This document shows, in pieces, positions 24,315 through 31,998 of a stretch of DNA of 64,000 nucleotides (position 1 is the first letter of the stretch; every line of letters starts with the position of its first letter). The translations under genes and the position numbers were made by a program. The DNA is from Pseudobdellovibrio sp031428275 (GTDB taxonomy: Bacteria > Bdellovibrionota > Bdellovibrionia > Bdellovibrionales > Bdellovibrionaceae). Below the pieces are notes generated by a model. It made no database searches. It had not been told where the DNA came from and saw nothing but the letters and a program-made list of their open reading frames with translations. The DNA is taken from contig JANPPC010000041.1 of the NCBI GenBank assembly GCA_031428275.1, positions 1 to 64,000 of the forward strand. The letters run 5' to 3'.

Positions 24315-25943
24315 CTACATACGCTCGAAACTAAACAAACGATCATCGCTTGTTCGCGCATAAAATCTTTTAATGTCTGCGCAGTATTCTACTTTGGCAA
24401 CGACACGATCGGGCAATTGATAGCGGCCGGTGATTTCTAATAAACCTAAGTCGATTTCTAAAACAGCTCCGGCATTATTACCTATATAGATTTTGCCATC
24501 TACACAATTGGGCTCGCTCATGATTCTTCCATCCGTGCGAAACTGTTTGATAACTGAACCATCGGCAGTTGATAAAATGTAAATAATATTATCCAGCCCG
24601 CCGACAATAAGCTTATCTTGAAATAAAAGCGGCGTAGCTAAAATTCCGAAACGACTTTGGTGGTACCAAACAAGTCTTCCGGTCGCAACCTCAATCGCCT
24701 GTGTGCGACCATCGTTTGAGGTTGCGTATAAAACGTTTTGATCTTCACTTAGAACGGGCCGCATCTTGCAAATTCCACGCAGGGGCTGGCGCCAAATAAG
24801 CCGTCCAGTTAAGGCATCTAACGCCAGCATGTCACTGTCGTTAGATCCGCAAAAGACGATCCCGTGTTGTGAAGAATAAGTCGGCGAGCTATGCACGTGC
24901 AGATGGCAATCATGCTGCCAAACCATTTCACCCGTTTTTGCATCGACGGCGGCAATTGAGCCTTTTTTACCAGGAAATGCGAACTCAAGTCCGATGAAAA
25001 TAAGACCCAGGCTTTCAACATAGCAAGGCGAAGAACCTATAAAGTTTGCGTACGACATCATCCACACAAGTGCGCCGGTTTCGCGGTTAAGTAAATATAG
25101 ATTTCCATCATAGCAGCCAACACAAATTGCATCACCAACGATGCAGGCACTTGACCAGATACCCTTTAGGCTTTCGTTTTCAACGCCCTCAAACTTCCAG
25201 CTCAAGTCACCGGTCTTTTTATCAAGCGCATAAAAAACGGCCTGATCTGTTCCGAAATAAACATTTTTGCTATCTACAACCGGGTTCGATTTACAAAAAA
25301 CATTAAAGCCAGAACTTTTTGTTGGTGATTGAAAACAAAATTTAGTAGCAAAACCAGTCAGGTCAATTTTTGAAAGATCGTGTTCGTGCACTAATACGTC
25401 TTTTAGAGTTAGTAAAAAGTGGTGAGCTATCCCGCGACTTTCGAAAAACTTTTTCTTAGAAGCATTTTCATATTCTAAAACAGAAAAAACGGATGAAGAA
25501 TTCACGCCGACCTCGTTCAACTGGGCCAAGCATTTTAATATAGACGATCCTGAATTGACTGAATCGTCTACAATAATAGTTTCGACTGAGCGATCAAAAT
25601 CACCCTCGAAGCGCTTTTGTAAACCATATTTCTTTCTGCTTTTGCGAACAATAATTGCACGAGCGTCGCAGCCATGCTTCGAGGCTACCATAATGATTGC
25701 CGTCATAAGCGGAACACTCGCAAGCTCTAAGCCGGCAACCTGAAGCTTTTTTCTTCCTGCAAATATTTCCCAAAACTGTTCAGCAACGAAAGAAAGATTT
25801 TCTGGCTCAAGCAACAGACTTCTTAAGTCGACAAGCCATTTGCACGCGGCTCCATTTGCCGCAACGGCAAGAACGCCTGGATTTTCGTCTGTGAAAAAAA
25901 CACAACGAGTTTTAATTTTTTCTTGAAGAGAGGCTAAGTTCAT
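24315..25943 (-). CDS. Phosphoribosyltransferase fused to PQQ-type beta-propeller
   Basis: An unusual two-domain protein. Residues about 30-200 match an orotate-type phosphoribosyltransferase: VAGLELASVPLMTAIIM, RKSRKKYGLQKRFEG (the catalytic loop with basic residues) and the PRPP motif IIVDDSVNSGSSI. From about residue 230 there are seven to eight repeats of the PQQ/Trp-docking propeller kind, such as VYFGTDQAVFYALDKKTGDL, GNLYLLNRETGALVWMM and DMLALDALTGRLIW. No signal peptide precedes it, although PQQ propellers are normally periplasmic, so the whole protein should be cytosolic. ATG 25943 is preferred over GTG 25952. It lies 119 bp before the Tat protein gene on the same strand. Substrate and function are unknown. 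Confidence 0.75.
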   Translation of the reverse strand: MNLASLQEKIKTRCVFFTDENPGVLAVAANGAACKWLVDLRSLLLEPENLSFVAEQFWEIFAGRKKLQVAGLELASVPLMTAIIMVASKHGCDARAIIVRKSRKKYGLQKRFEGDFDRSVETIIVDDSVNSGSSILKCLAQLNEVGVNSSSVFSVLEYENASKKKFFESRGIAHHFLLTLKDVLVHEHDLSKIDLTGFATKFCFQSPTKSSGFNVFCKSNPVVDSKNVYFGTDQAVFYALDKKTGDLSWKFEGVENESLKGIWSSACIVGDAICVGCYDGNLYLLNRETGALVWMMSYANFIGSSPCYVESLGLIFIGLEFAFPGKKGSIAAVDAKTGEMVWQHDCHLHVHSSPTYSSQHGIVFCGSNDSDMLALDALTGRLIWRQPLRGICKMRPVLSEDQNVLYATSNDGRTQAIEVATGRLVWYHQSRFGILATPLLFQDKLIVGGLDNIIYILSTADGSVIKQFRTDGRIMSEPNCVDGKIYIGNNAGAVLEIDLGLLEITGRYQLPDRVVAKVEYCADIKRFYARTSDDRLFSFERM

Positions 25944-26191
25944 ATAGATCACCCAAATTTTGTTGCTATAAAGAGCTCATGTTTTTTGTTTTAAAGCAAG
26001 CAGGCGCGGCTATAGATGCGGCATGCAATCCAAACATAAGCAAAACGAATACTCACAATAAAAATGCGCAAATAGACGAGTTTAACCATGCGCGTTGCGC
26101 CACATTGTCTTATTAAAAGACGACAACGTGAAGCTTCTCAAACTAATACACAACTAGACTTTCATCTAAATACTCGAACGCAATATGACGA

Positions 26192-26210
26192 TAAGAACAG
26201 GAAGTTCTTA
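26192..26210 (+). promoter_or_regulatory. Hairpin immediately upstream of a ribosome site
   Basis: TAAGAAC/GTTCTTA, a perfect 7-bp inverted repeat with AGGAA in the loop, ends one or two bases before the AAGGAG ribosome site of the 26222 gene. It could set translation efficiency or mRNA stability. No T-run follows, so it is not a terminator. The rest of the 269-bp gap (25953-26221) shows no clear gene or promoter. Confidence 0.3.
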
Positions 26211-26221
26211 AAGGAGTTCAG

Positions 26222-26455
26222 ATGAAAAAAGTTGGTGATCTTATAAAAGATATGGGCTTTAACGTAAACGCGCCTGACTCGGCCAAAGAAGCTTTCATCA
26301 AATATTTAGTTAAGCAGTCGGCAGGTCAAAATGTGTTAACTCCGACCGAAAAACAAATTATTGCCGACAATCCGCAAAAGATTGTTTCGTTTCCCAAACA
26401 ACTTTCTTTTAAATTTGACGAGCACGAAAACCAAGAAATTAAGAAAGCTAAGTAA
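26222..26455 (+). CDS. Small cytosolic protein of unknown function (77 aa)
   Basis: Not recognised. Strong ribosome site AAGGAG 5 bp before ATG and codon use like neighbouring genes support it as real. The sequence begins MKKVGDLIKDMGFNVNAPDS, continues with a helix KEAFIKYLVKQSAG and TPTEKQIIADNPQ, and ends in a Lys-rich tail. It is highly charged, without cysteine, signal or membrane segment, and probably a small all-helical adaptor or nucleic-acid-associated protein. It stands between the peptide cluster (divergent) and the subtilase gene (123 bp downstream). Confidence 0.7.
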   Translation: MKKVGDLIKDMGFNVNAPDSAKEAFIKYLVKQSAGQNVLTPTEKQIIADNPQKIVSFPKQLSFKFDEHENQEIKKAK

Positions 26456-26578
26456 ATTAATTTTAGCAAGCAGGCTCTAGGTCTAGTTTCAGTTTGGAAC
26501 TTAAAAATAATCTGCTCGACTTCTGTCCATCTTGGTAGGCTTTTTACAACTTAATACATTCTCACGGAAGGGAATCGC

Positions 26579-28213
26579 ATGTTGTTCAAAGGAAGAGCCG
26601 CCTTATTTCTATTAGTTGTTACAAGTATTTTCTCAACATCGTCATTTGCAAATAAGCAAAAAATTGAAGCTGTGCCGGGCGAATACGTTGTGCGACTGAA
26701 AAAAAATGTAAATAAATTTAATACAATGCAATTGTCGCAGTCACTAAAAGCGTCGGTAAAATCAAGTATTCCGGCAATGAATATTGTAACTGTTAGTCGC
26801 CCGGTGTTCGAAACGACAGACTCAGCAGTTCGATCTTTAGCCATGAATAGTATGGTCGAAATCGTTGAGCCAAATTATATATACAGGGCAAGCCGTATGC
26901 CGAACGACCCAATGCTGGGCCAGCTTTGGGGCTTTCATAACATCGGACAAGTTGATTCCGAGAACCGACAAGGCGTTGTTGGTGTCGATGTTGGTATCGA
27001 AAAAGCTTGGGACGTCGAGACCGGATCAAAAAATATGATTGTAGCCGTTATAGATACCGGAATAGATTTTAATCATCCTGATTTAGCAGACAACTTATGG
27101 ACGAATCAGGCGGAAGCAAATGGAGTAGCCGGGTTAGATGACGACAACAATGGCGTGATCGATGATATTCACGGTTTCAATGCAATTAACGGAACCGGCA
27201 ATGCGCAAGACGATCAAGGCCACGGGTCACACTGCGCCGGAACAATCGGCGCAAAAGGCGACGACGCAAAGGGGATCGTAGGAATTAATTGGGATGTTCA
27301 GCTGATGGCCGTAAAGTTTTTAGATGCAAGCGGTTCCGGAACCTTGGAAGACGCGATCAAAGCAATCGACTATGCAACTCGCATGGGTGCGAAAGTTCTT
27401 AACAATTCGTGGGGTGGCGGCGGGTTTTCGCAAACCTTGTTTGATGTAATTGATGCTTCAAACAAAGCCGGAACAATTTTTATTGCGGCTGCCGGCAATG
27501 ACGGTTCAAATAATGATGAAGACTTATCTTACCCCGCATCGTTCGAAGTAGAGAACATCATTTCGGTTGCAGCGATCAATAACCGCGGCGAGCTTGCCGA
27601 TTTTTCGAATTACGGTAAAAAAACAGTTCATATGGGCGCGCCGGGCGTGAATATTTACTCGTCAACTGGCGGAGCTTACGATTCATGGTCAGGAACTTCG
27701 ATGGCGACTCCGCACGTTGCTGGCGTTGCGGCTTTAGTGTGGGCGCATGAGCCAACGTTAACAGCAGTTGATCTGAAACAGCGTCTGATGCAAAGCTCAA
27801 GACCGATCGCGGGCTTGCGAAACAGGTCACAAGCGGGTTTGTTAAACGCACATAATGCAATTACAAACACGATCCCGGGGCCTGATTTAGATGACCCCGC
27901 GAACTGGGCAACAGCCGCCGTAAACTATACATCAGCTAGTCCGTACGCAAGCAACAGCAATGTGACAGAAGAAATTTCTTTGGCTGGAGTTAAAGAAATG
28001 TCTTTGTATTTTGAAAAATTTGATACAGAACTAAATTACGATACGCTCTCGATTATCGATTCAAAAGGTAACGTCGTACAAATGTTAAGTGGCCGTAGCG
28101 ACGAAATTTTTTCGGCTACCATTGCGGGCGACCGTGTAAAATTAGTTTTTAAATCAGACAGCTCAGAAGAAAAAACGGGCTGGAAAATTACAAAAATTGC
28201 TTACCGAAAATAA
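26579..28213 (+). CDS. Secreted subtilisin-family serine protease (S8)
   Basis: Pre-pro-protease of 544 residues. Signal peptide near LFLLVVTSIFSTSSFA; inhibitor-I9-like propeptide PGEYVVRLKKNVNKF with VEIVEPNYIYR at its end; catalytic Asp in VIDTGIDFNHPDL, His in GHGSHCAGTIG, oxyanion Asn in AAAGNDGSNND, and Ser in SGTSMATPHVAGVAAL. After about residue 435 there is a beta-sandwich of the CUB or P-domain kind (YTSASPYASNS ... YFEKFDTELNYDTLSIID ... KLVFKSDSSEEKTGWKI). All triad residues are present, so it should be active. A predatory or scavenging role is inferred from the lineage only. A bidirectional terminator follows. Confidence 0.93.
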   Translation: MLFKGRAALFLLVVTSIFSTSSFANKQKIEAVPGEYVVRLKKNVNKFNTMQLSQSLKASVKSSIPAMNIVTVSRPVFETTDSAVRSLAMNSMVEIVEPNYIYRASRMPNDPMLGQLWGFHNIGQVDSENRQGVVGVDVGIEKAWDVETGSKNMIVAVIDTGIDFNHPDLADNLWTNQAEANGVAGLDDDNNGVIDDIHGFNAINGTGNAQDDQGHGSHCAGTIGAKGDDAKGIVGINWDVQLMAVKFLDASGSGTLEDAIKAIDYATRMGAKVLNNSWGGGGFSQTLFDVIDASNKAGTIFIAAAGNDGSNNDEDLSYPASFEVENIISVAAINNRGELADFSNYGKKTVHMGAPGVNIYSSTGGAYDSWSGTSMATPHVAGVAALVWAHEPTLTAVDLKQRLMQSSRPIAGLRNRSQAGLLNAHNAITNTIPGPDLDDPANWATAAVNYTSASPYASNSNVTEEISLAGVKEMSLYFEKFDTELNYDTLSIIDSKGNVVQMLSGRSDEIFSATIAGDRVKLVFKSDSSEEKTGWKITKIAYRK

Positions 28214-28241
28214 ATAGATCAGGCGAGCCAATGACCAAAAC

Positions 28242-28271
28242 AAAAAAAGCCGCCAGAGAGCGGGTTTTTTT
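28242..28271. terminator. Bidirectional intrinsic terminator
   Basis: CCGC/GCGG with a CAGAGA loop is flanked by a run of seven A on the left and seven T on the right, so it can end transcription of the subtilase gene (plus) and of the hydrolase gene (minus). Confidence 0.75.
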
Positions 28272-28298
28272 GTAAACTTAAAAAGACTCAGCCAGCTC

Positions 28299-29186
28299 TT
28301 AGCTGTTTTTTAAACTAAATTCACGCAGCTTTAAATTTACAAAATCCGGAAAATCTAACTGACTGCAGTGTGATCCATAAGGAATCATTAAGAATTCTGA
28401 ATTCTTAATTGTGTCGCGCATCTCTCTTTGAAAAGAAGTTGGCGTCAGCATATCTTTATCACCCGCAATAATCAGCGTTGGGCAATCGATACTTTCTAAA
28501 ATTGAAGTGCCATCAAATTTTAGAAGTTGTTCGAAAAGTTCAAAAAAGTAAACGAGCTCTAATCTAGAAACCCCTCGCCCGTACATCTCTATGTCTTTAA
28601 ACTGTGTTAGGCGAATATTAAAACCGCCAGCCAGCGCAGCCAGCTGAAAGGCAATCGGGTTATCTATCATTCCGCGCCACAAAGTATTCCAAAGGTCAGG
28701 AGATTTGCGGTGTTGTTCTTTCAAAAAATTAAATAAAGGTTCAACGAATTCTAATCCAAAAAGTTTTTGTAATGGATTGCGCGCGAAACCATTAATAAAA
28801 GTCATTGATTTAAAAAGTTCTGGAAATTGTTCGTAGGCTTTAATCATATAAGCTACGCCAAAGCTGTGACCGACAAAATGCGCCTGCTTTAAGCCCAAAT
28901 GACTCAATAAACTTTTAATATCAAAAGCCAAGTGTTCGAATTTAAAATTATTTGTATTCACAACGGGCGTGCTTTTGTGGTGGCCACGAATATCAAATAA
29001 AATCACTTGGTTCGTTTTCGAAAACTCTTCTACTTGCAAGTGCCAGTGATTCATTAAACACGCGATGCCGTAGATAAATACGATTGGCTCGCCCTCGCCA
29101 CGTACTTCATAGTAAATGGGTGTGCCATCAAATGCAGCGAAGCTACCCGTTTTTTTTTCGATAAAATTATTTGGTAAAGTATTCAT
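28299..29186 (-). CDS. Alpha/beta-hydrolase
   Basis: Soluble hydrolase of the esterase/epoxide hydrolase/haloperoxidase-like fold. Seen: oxyanion region FIYGIACLMNHW (HG replaced by YG), LFDIRGHHKST, nucleophile elbow FVGHSFGVAYM, acid strand TLIIAGDKDMLTP and catalytic His in PYGSHCSQLDFPDF. Length (295 aa) is normal and no signal is present. Its start overlaps the stop of the FHA gene by 4 bp, so the two are coupled. The substrate is not predictable. Confidence 0.85.
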   Translation of the reverse strand: MNTLPNNFIEKKTGSFAAFDGTPIYYEVRGEGEPIVFIYGIACLMNHWHLQVEEFSKTNQVILFDIRGHHKSTPVVNTNNFKFEHLAFDIKSLLSHLGLKQAHFVGHSFGVAYMIKAYEQFPELFKSMTFINGFARNPLQKLFGLEFVEPLFNFLKEQHRKSPDLWNTLWRGMIDNPIAFQLAALAGGFNIRLTQFKDIEMYGRGVSRLELVYFFELFEQLLKFDGTSILESIDCPTLIIAGDKDMLTPTSFQREMRDTIKNSEFLMIPYGSHCSQLDFPDFVNLKLREFSLKNS

Positions 29187-29848
29187 TTTAAGAAACTCAA
29201 TTCTATAACGTTGGCGGCGATCGAAAGACGATCTCCATTTTGAACGGGATGCTTATCAAAAGGCAGACCATTGATCATCGCCTTGTGGCCGCATAAATTT
29301 TCTATATAAACCTGATCTCCTAGTTGCGTAAAGCGCGCGATACGTGGCGGAACAACAGGGTCTTTCATATTTAGATCAAGGTTGTTAAAACCAAGTTCTC
29401 GAGGCCCATAGCTCAACGTGTAGAAGTCTTCGTATTGGGGCCCTTGAATGAATGTCATTCGCACCGGATTTAAAAAGAAAAATAATTCGTTAGATACAAT
29501 TCTTCCGGGGTTTTGAACAAACCAATCTTTCATTCCGTCTTCCCAGGTTTCGTAGGCTAAGGCGGGCCGCTCGACAACTTTAAAGCCGGTTTGCCCCAAA
29601 TGAAATACTAAACCCAGAAGAAGCTGAGCACGCTCGACCTCTTCAAAACCAAGACGAAGCCGAAGCGGCGCTAAGCACTCGATATTCCAAAGCTTTTTGG
29701 GATCAAACCCCAACACTCCGTGATAATCAGCCATTTGCTCGTCTTCAAAGGAAAGGGGGCCCGCCAGGCGGCCTAATTGCAACCCATTTTTTAGCGAAAT
29801 TCGTTTTCCTTTTTGAGGTCCATCAAGGACTTCGAGCTCTAATTTCAT
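29183..29848 (-). CDS. FHA-domain protein, possibly with two FHA-like modules
   Basis: The first 90 residues read as a forkhead-associated domain: LEVLDGPQKGKRISLKNG, LQLGRLAGPLSFEDEQMADY, then YHGVLGFDPKKLWNIECLA. The last 50 residues resemble a second one: VYIENLCGHKAMINGLPFDK, PVQNGDRLSIAANVIELSF. In the first module the usual S-x-x-H is replaced (DEQMADYHG), so phosphothreonine binding is uncertain. FHA proteins link Ser/Thr kinases or secretion machines to targets; none is encoded nearby. It is coupled to the alpha/beta-hydrolase gene by a 4-bp overlap. Confidence 0.72.
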   Translation of the reverse strand: MKLELEVLDGPQKGKRISLKNGLQLGRLAGPLSFEDEQMADYHGVLGFDPKKLWNIECLAPLRLRLGFEEVERAQLLLGLVFHLGQTGFKVVERPALAYETWEDGMKDWFVQNPGRIVSNELFFFLNPVRMTFIQGPQYEDFYTLSYGPRELGFNNLDLNMKDPVVPPRIARFTQLGDQVYIENLCGHKAMINGLPFDKHPVQNGDRLSIAANVIELSFLK

Positions 29849-29932
29849 AGCCTATTATCTTAAGAGATAGAATCAGGGCTTGTCCATGTTTCGTGAAGGT
29901 GTTAGACCAGTAAAACATTAAAAGTCATCCTT

Positions 29933-29963
29933 GGTCCCCCAATTGTGGAGGGGCCTATAACCG
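29933..29963 (+). promoter_or_regulatory. Possible S6/S18 autoregulatory leader of rpsF
   Basis: Upstream of rpsF lies a GC-rich stem (GG-T-CCCC pairing GGGG-CC, loop CAATTGTGGA) followed closely by ATAACCG and the ribosome site AAAGGA. Known S6:S18 leader motifs combine a short stem with a conserved CCG. Whether this really matches the published consensus was not tested. Confidence 0.3.
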
Positions 29964-29975
29964 AAAGGAATCCCT

Positions 29976-30431
29976 ATGGCAGCAACGCCAGAGCTTAAGC
30001 GCCCGTATGAGGTAGTAATCCTCATGCACCCAGATACAACTGTTGAAGAGCAAAAAGAGCTTTTCAAAAAAAACAAAGCAACAATTGCGACATTCAAAGG
30101 CTCTATCCATACGTTAGAAACGTGGGGCAAAAGAAATTTAGCAACGCCAATCGGTAAGTTGAAAAAAGCAGTGTACTTCCACTCTATTTTCGAAGCGAAC
30201 CCACAGGCCGTAGCTGAGTTAGAGCGTACTATGCGCATCAACGATAAAGTATTGCGCTTTATGCATACTAAACTCGATGAACGCGTATCGATGGTAAAAC
30301 ATGCTGAATCTTTCAAAAAAGGTTTATCTGATTCTGCCGCTCGCGAAAAAGAACGTGAAGCAAAACAGCAATTGCGCCGCCAAGCTGCGATGCAGGCTCG
30401 TTCTGAAAGATATGACAAAGACGAAATGTAA
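29976..30431 (+). CDS. rpsF: Small ribosomal subunit protein bS6
   Basis: RNA-binding protein of the 30S platform that pairs with S18. Seen: RPYEVVILMHPDTTVEEQKE, LETWGKRNLATPIGKLKKAV (the conserved WGKRxLAYxI block) and YFHSIFEANPQAVAELERTM followed by RINDKVLRFM. A charged C-terminal tail (ESFKKGLSDSAAREKERE onward) extends the protein to 151 aa, longer than many. AAGGA precedes the ATG. The gene normally followed by rpsR is instead followed after 13 bp by a DUF2232 membrane protein. Confidence 0.95.
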   Translation: MAATPELKRPYEVVILMHPDTTVEEQKELFKKNKATIATFKGSIHTLETWGKRNLATPIGKLKKAVYFHSIFEANPQAVAELERTMRINDKVLRFMHTKLDERVSMVKHAESFKKGLSDSAAREKEREAKQQLRRQAAMQARSERYDKDEM

Positions 30432-30444
30432 TCAGGACTGATCC

Positions 30445-31353
30445 ATGAAATTAATGATGCAGAAAAATAATAAAAAAGTTTGGATTTTGGGGCTCGTGAG
30501 CGTCGCGACTTCTATTCTTTTTTCTTTTTTAGGGGCTCCGTTTTTACGAGCTTTTTCTGTGTCGGCAAGATCACGAGTATTTTGGTTCGTCGGTATCGTA
30601 TTTGTTGCCGCACTTTTCTTGATGTCTACTACAGAAAATAAACTTTCTCATGTCGCCGTTTACTTAGGAGCTACCTGGATGACTTTAGGTTCCTACAGTG
30701 AATTGGAAAAACGAGGAGTTAGCTGGAGGCGTGCAGGTTCTGCATCTCTACTGGCTGGAATTTTCTTTGCCTGGATTGGGTATTACTTTATATCCAAAAA
30801 CCAATCTGAGCCCAACGTTCTGGTTCAAATTGTTGAACCTTTACAGCAAGCGATTAATAAAGCTTTCCCAGAAAATCCAATCGAAGCTAATACTTTGGTG
30901 GGCTATGTTCCCGGAATCTTTGTCGCAAGCCTATTTGGAGCTTTAGCATTGGGGTTTCTACTTGAATCAAGAGTAGTCAAAATGTTTCAAATACAAAGAG
31001 AGAAAGTGGCTTCAGGCCTTCGTTGGCTTGAATTTCGACTACCCGATATTTTTATCTGGGTTTCGTTGTTTGCACTTTTATTCTCAGTTATCGATTTCGA
31101 TCAAAAATTACTTAAACTGGTAAGTATCAATCTTATTATTTTTTCAGCAGTCGCCTTCTTCTTTCAAGGATTAGCTGTTGTTGAGTTCACGATGAGATTC
31201 CTACGTTTTGGGCCAATTATGCGCCTCATTACGTACGTACTGATTATTCTGCAACTAGCTCCATTTATTGTTTTTGTCGGACTAGTTGATTATTGGGCTG
31301 ACTTCCGCAAGCTCTTAAGAAGAAAAACAAAAGAACCCGGTTCTGCTGCATAA
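30445..31353 (+). CDS. DUF2232 (YybS-like) membrane protein
   Basis: A 302-residue polytopic inner-membrane protein with about eight hydrophobic segments. The last part (FFFQGLAVVEFTMRFLRFG ... FVGLVDYWADFRKLLRRK) matches the end of the DUF2232 family, which commonly lies between rpsF/rpsR and rplI. Its biochemical role is not known; folding resembles small-molecule transporters or ECF S components. It lies in a three-gene operon, 13 bp after rpsF and 32 bp before rplI. Confidence 0.8.
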   Translation: MKLMMQKNNKKVWILGLVSVATSILFSFLGAPFLRAFSVSARSRVFWFVGIVFVAALFLMSTTENKLSHVAVYLGATWMTLGSYSELEKRGVSWRRAGSASLLAGIFFAWIGYYFISKNQSEPNVLVQIVEPLQQAINKAFPENPIEANTLVGYVPGIFVASLFGALALGFLLESRVVKMFQIQREKVASGLRWLEFRLPDIFIWVSLFALLFSVIDFDQKLLKLVSINLIIFSAVAFFFQGLAVVEFTMRFLRFGPIMRLITYVLIILQLAPFIVFVGLVDYWADFRKLLRRKTKEPGSAA

Positions 31354-31385
31354 GCAGATTACTAATTTATTAAAGTGAGGATTAT

Positions 31386-31829
31386 ATGAAAGTTATTTTA
31401 CAAAAAGACGTCAAAGACTTAGGAAAAGTCGGCGATCTAGTTAACGTTTCTGAGGGGTTTGCAAGAAATTTGCTTTTTCCAAGAAAATTGGCTTTAGCAG
31501 CTACTGAAAGCCGCGAAAACGAATACAAACATTTGAAAAGCGTTGCTGAATCTAAAAAGAAAAAAGCAATGGGCGAGCGTCAAGCTATGCTTGCGAAAAT
31601 TAAAGGTACAACAGTATCTTTCAAATTAAACGCTGGCGAGAATGACAAACTTTTCGGTACAGTAACAACAACTGATATCTCTAAAGGTTTAGAAAAACTT
31701 GGTTTTTCTGTGGATCGCAAAGACATTCACTTAGAAGAGCCGATCAAAGTATTAGGTACGCATAAAGCGACGATCAAATACGGCGAAGGAGTTGAGGCTC
31801 CGATTCAAGTAGCGGTAGAACGCGCTTAG
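31386..31829 (+). CDS. rplI: Large ribosomal subunit protein bL9
   Basis: L9 spans the 50S surface near L1. The signature MKVILQKDVKDLGKVGDLVN, VSEGFARNLLFPRKLALAAT is complete, followed by the long connecting helix (YKHLKSVAESKKKKAMGERQ) and the C-terminal domain (NDKLFGTVTTTDISKGLEKL). Length (147 aa) is standard. GAGG lies before the ATG. A strong terminator follows at 31862. In many genomes dnaB comes next; here it is 4.5 kb away and inverted. Confidence 0.97.
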   Translation: MKVILQKDVKDLGKVGDLVNVSEGFARNLLFPRKLALAATESRENEYKHLKSVAESKKKKAMGERQAMLAKIKGTTVSFKLNAGENDKLFGTVTTTDISKGLEKLGFSVDRKDIHLEEPIKVLGTHKATIKYGEGVEAPIQVAVERA

Positions 31830-31861
31830 TTAAATAGAGCAGTTTAATTTGATTAAACGCG

Positions 31862-31896
31862 AAAGCGAGGTAGCAGTACCTCGCTTTTGTTTTTTT
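31862..31896 (+). terminator. Rho-independent terminator of the rpsF-rplI operon
   Basis: An 11-bp perfect stem AAAGCGAGGTA/TACCTCGCTTT with a GCAG loop runs into TTTTGTTTTTTT, 33 bp after the rplI stop. Confidence 0.92.
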
Positions 31897-31998
31897 AAGG
31901 TAAGGATCTTTTTACAGTGGCTTACGGGAAAACGTATTGCTAAACTTCTAGCAGTTAAACCTTAAGCATTCGCTTGTGAAATCAGATTAGGAGACCAT

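Noticed and set aside
25979..26116. A 45-codon plus-strand frame with two Cys upstream of the 77-aa gene
   Set aside because: No proper ribosome site, no signal peptide and ordinary random composition; not supported as a gene.
25995..26475. Direct repeat AGCAAGCAGGC at 25995 and 26465 flanking the 77-aa gene
   Set aside because: Eleven bases, no target-site or inverted ends and no transposase; a chance repeat of this length is expected in 64 kb.
29918..30418. Open frame of 166 codons antisense to rpsF
   Set aside because: Overlaps the whole of rpsF; Cys/Ser-rich translation typical of antisense reading of a conserved gene.
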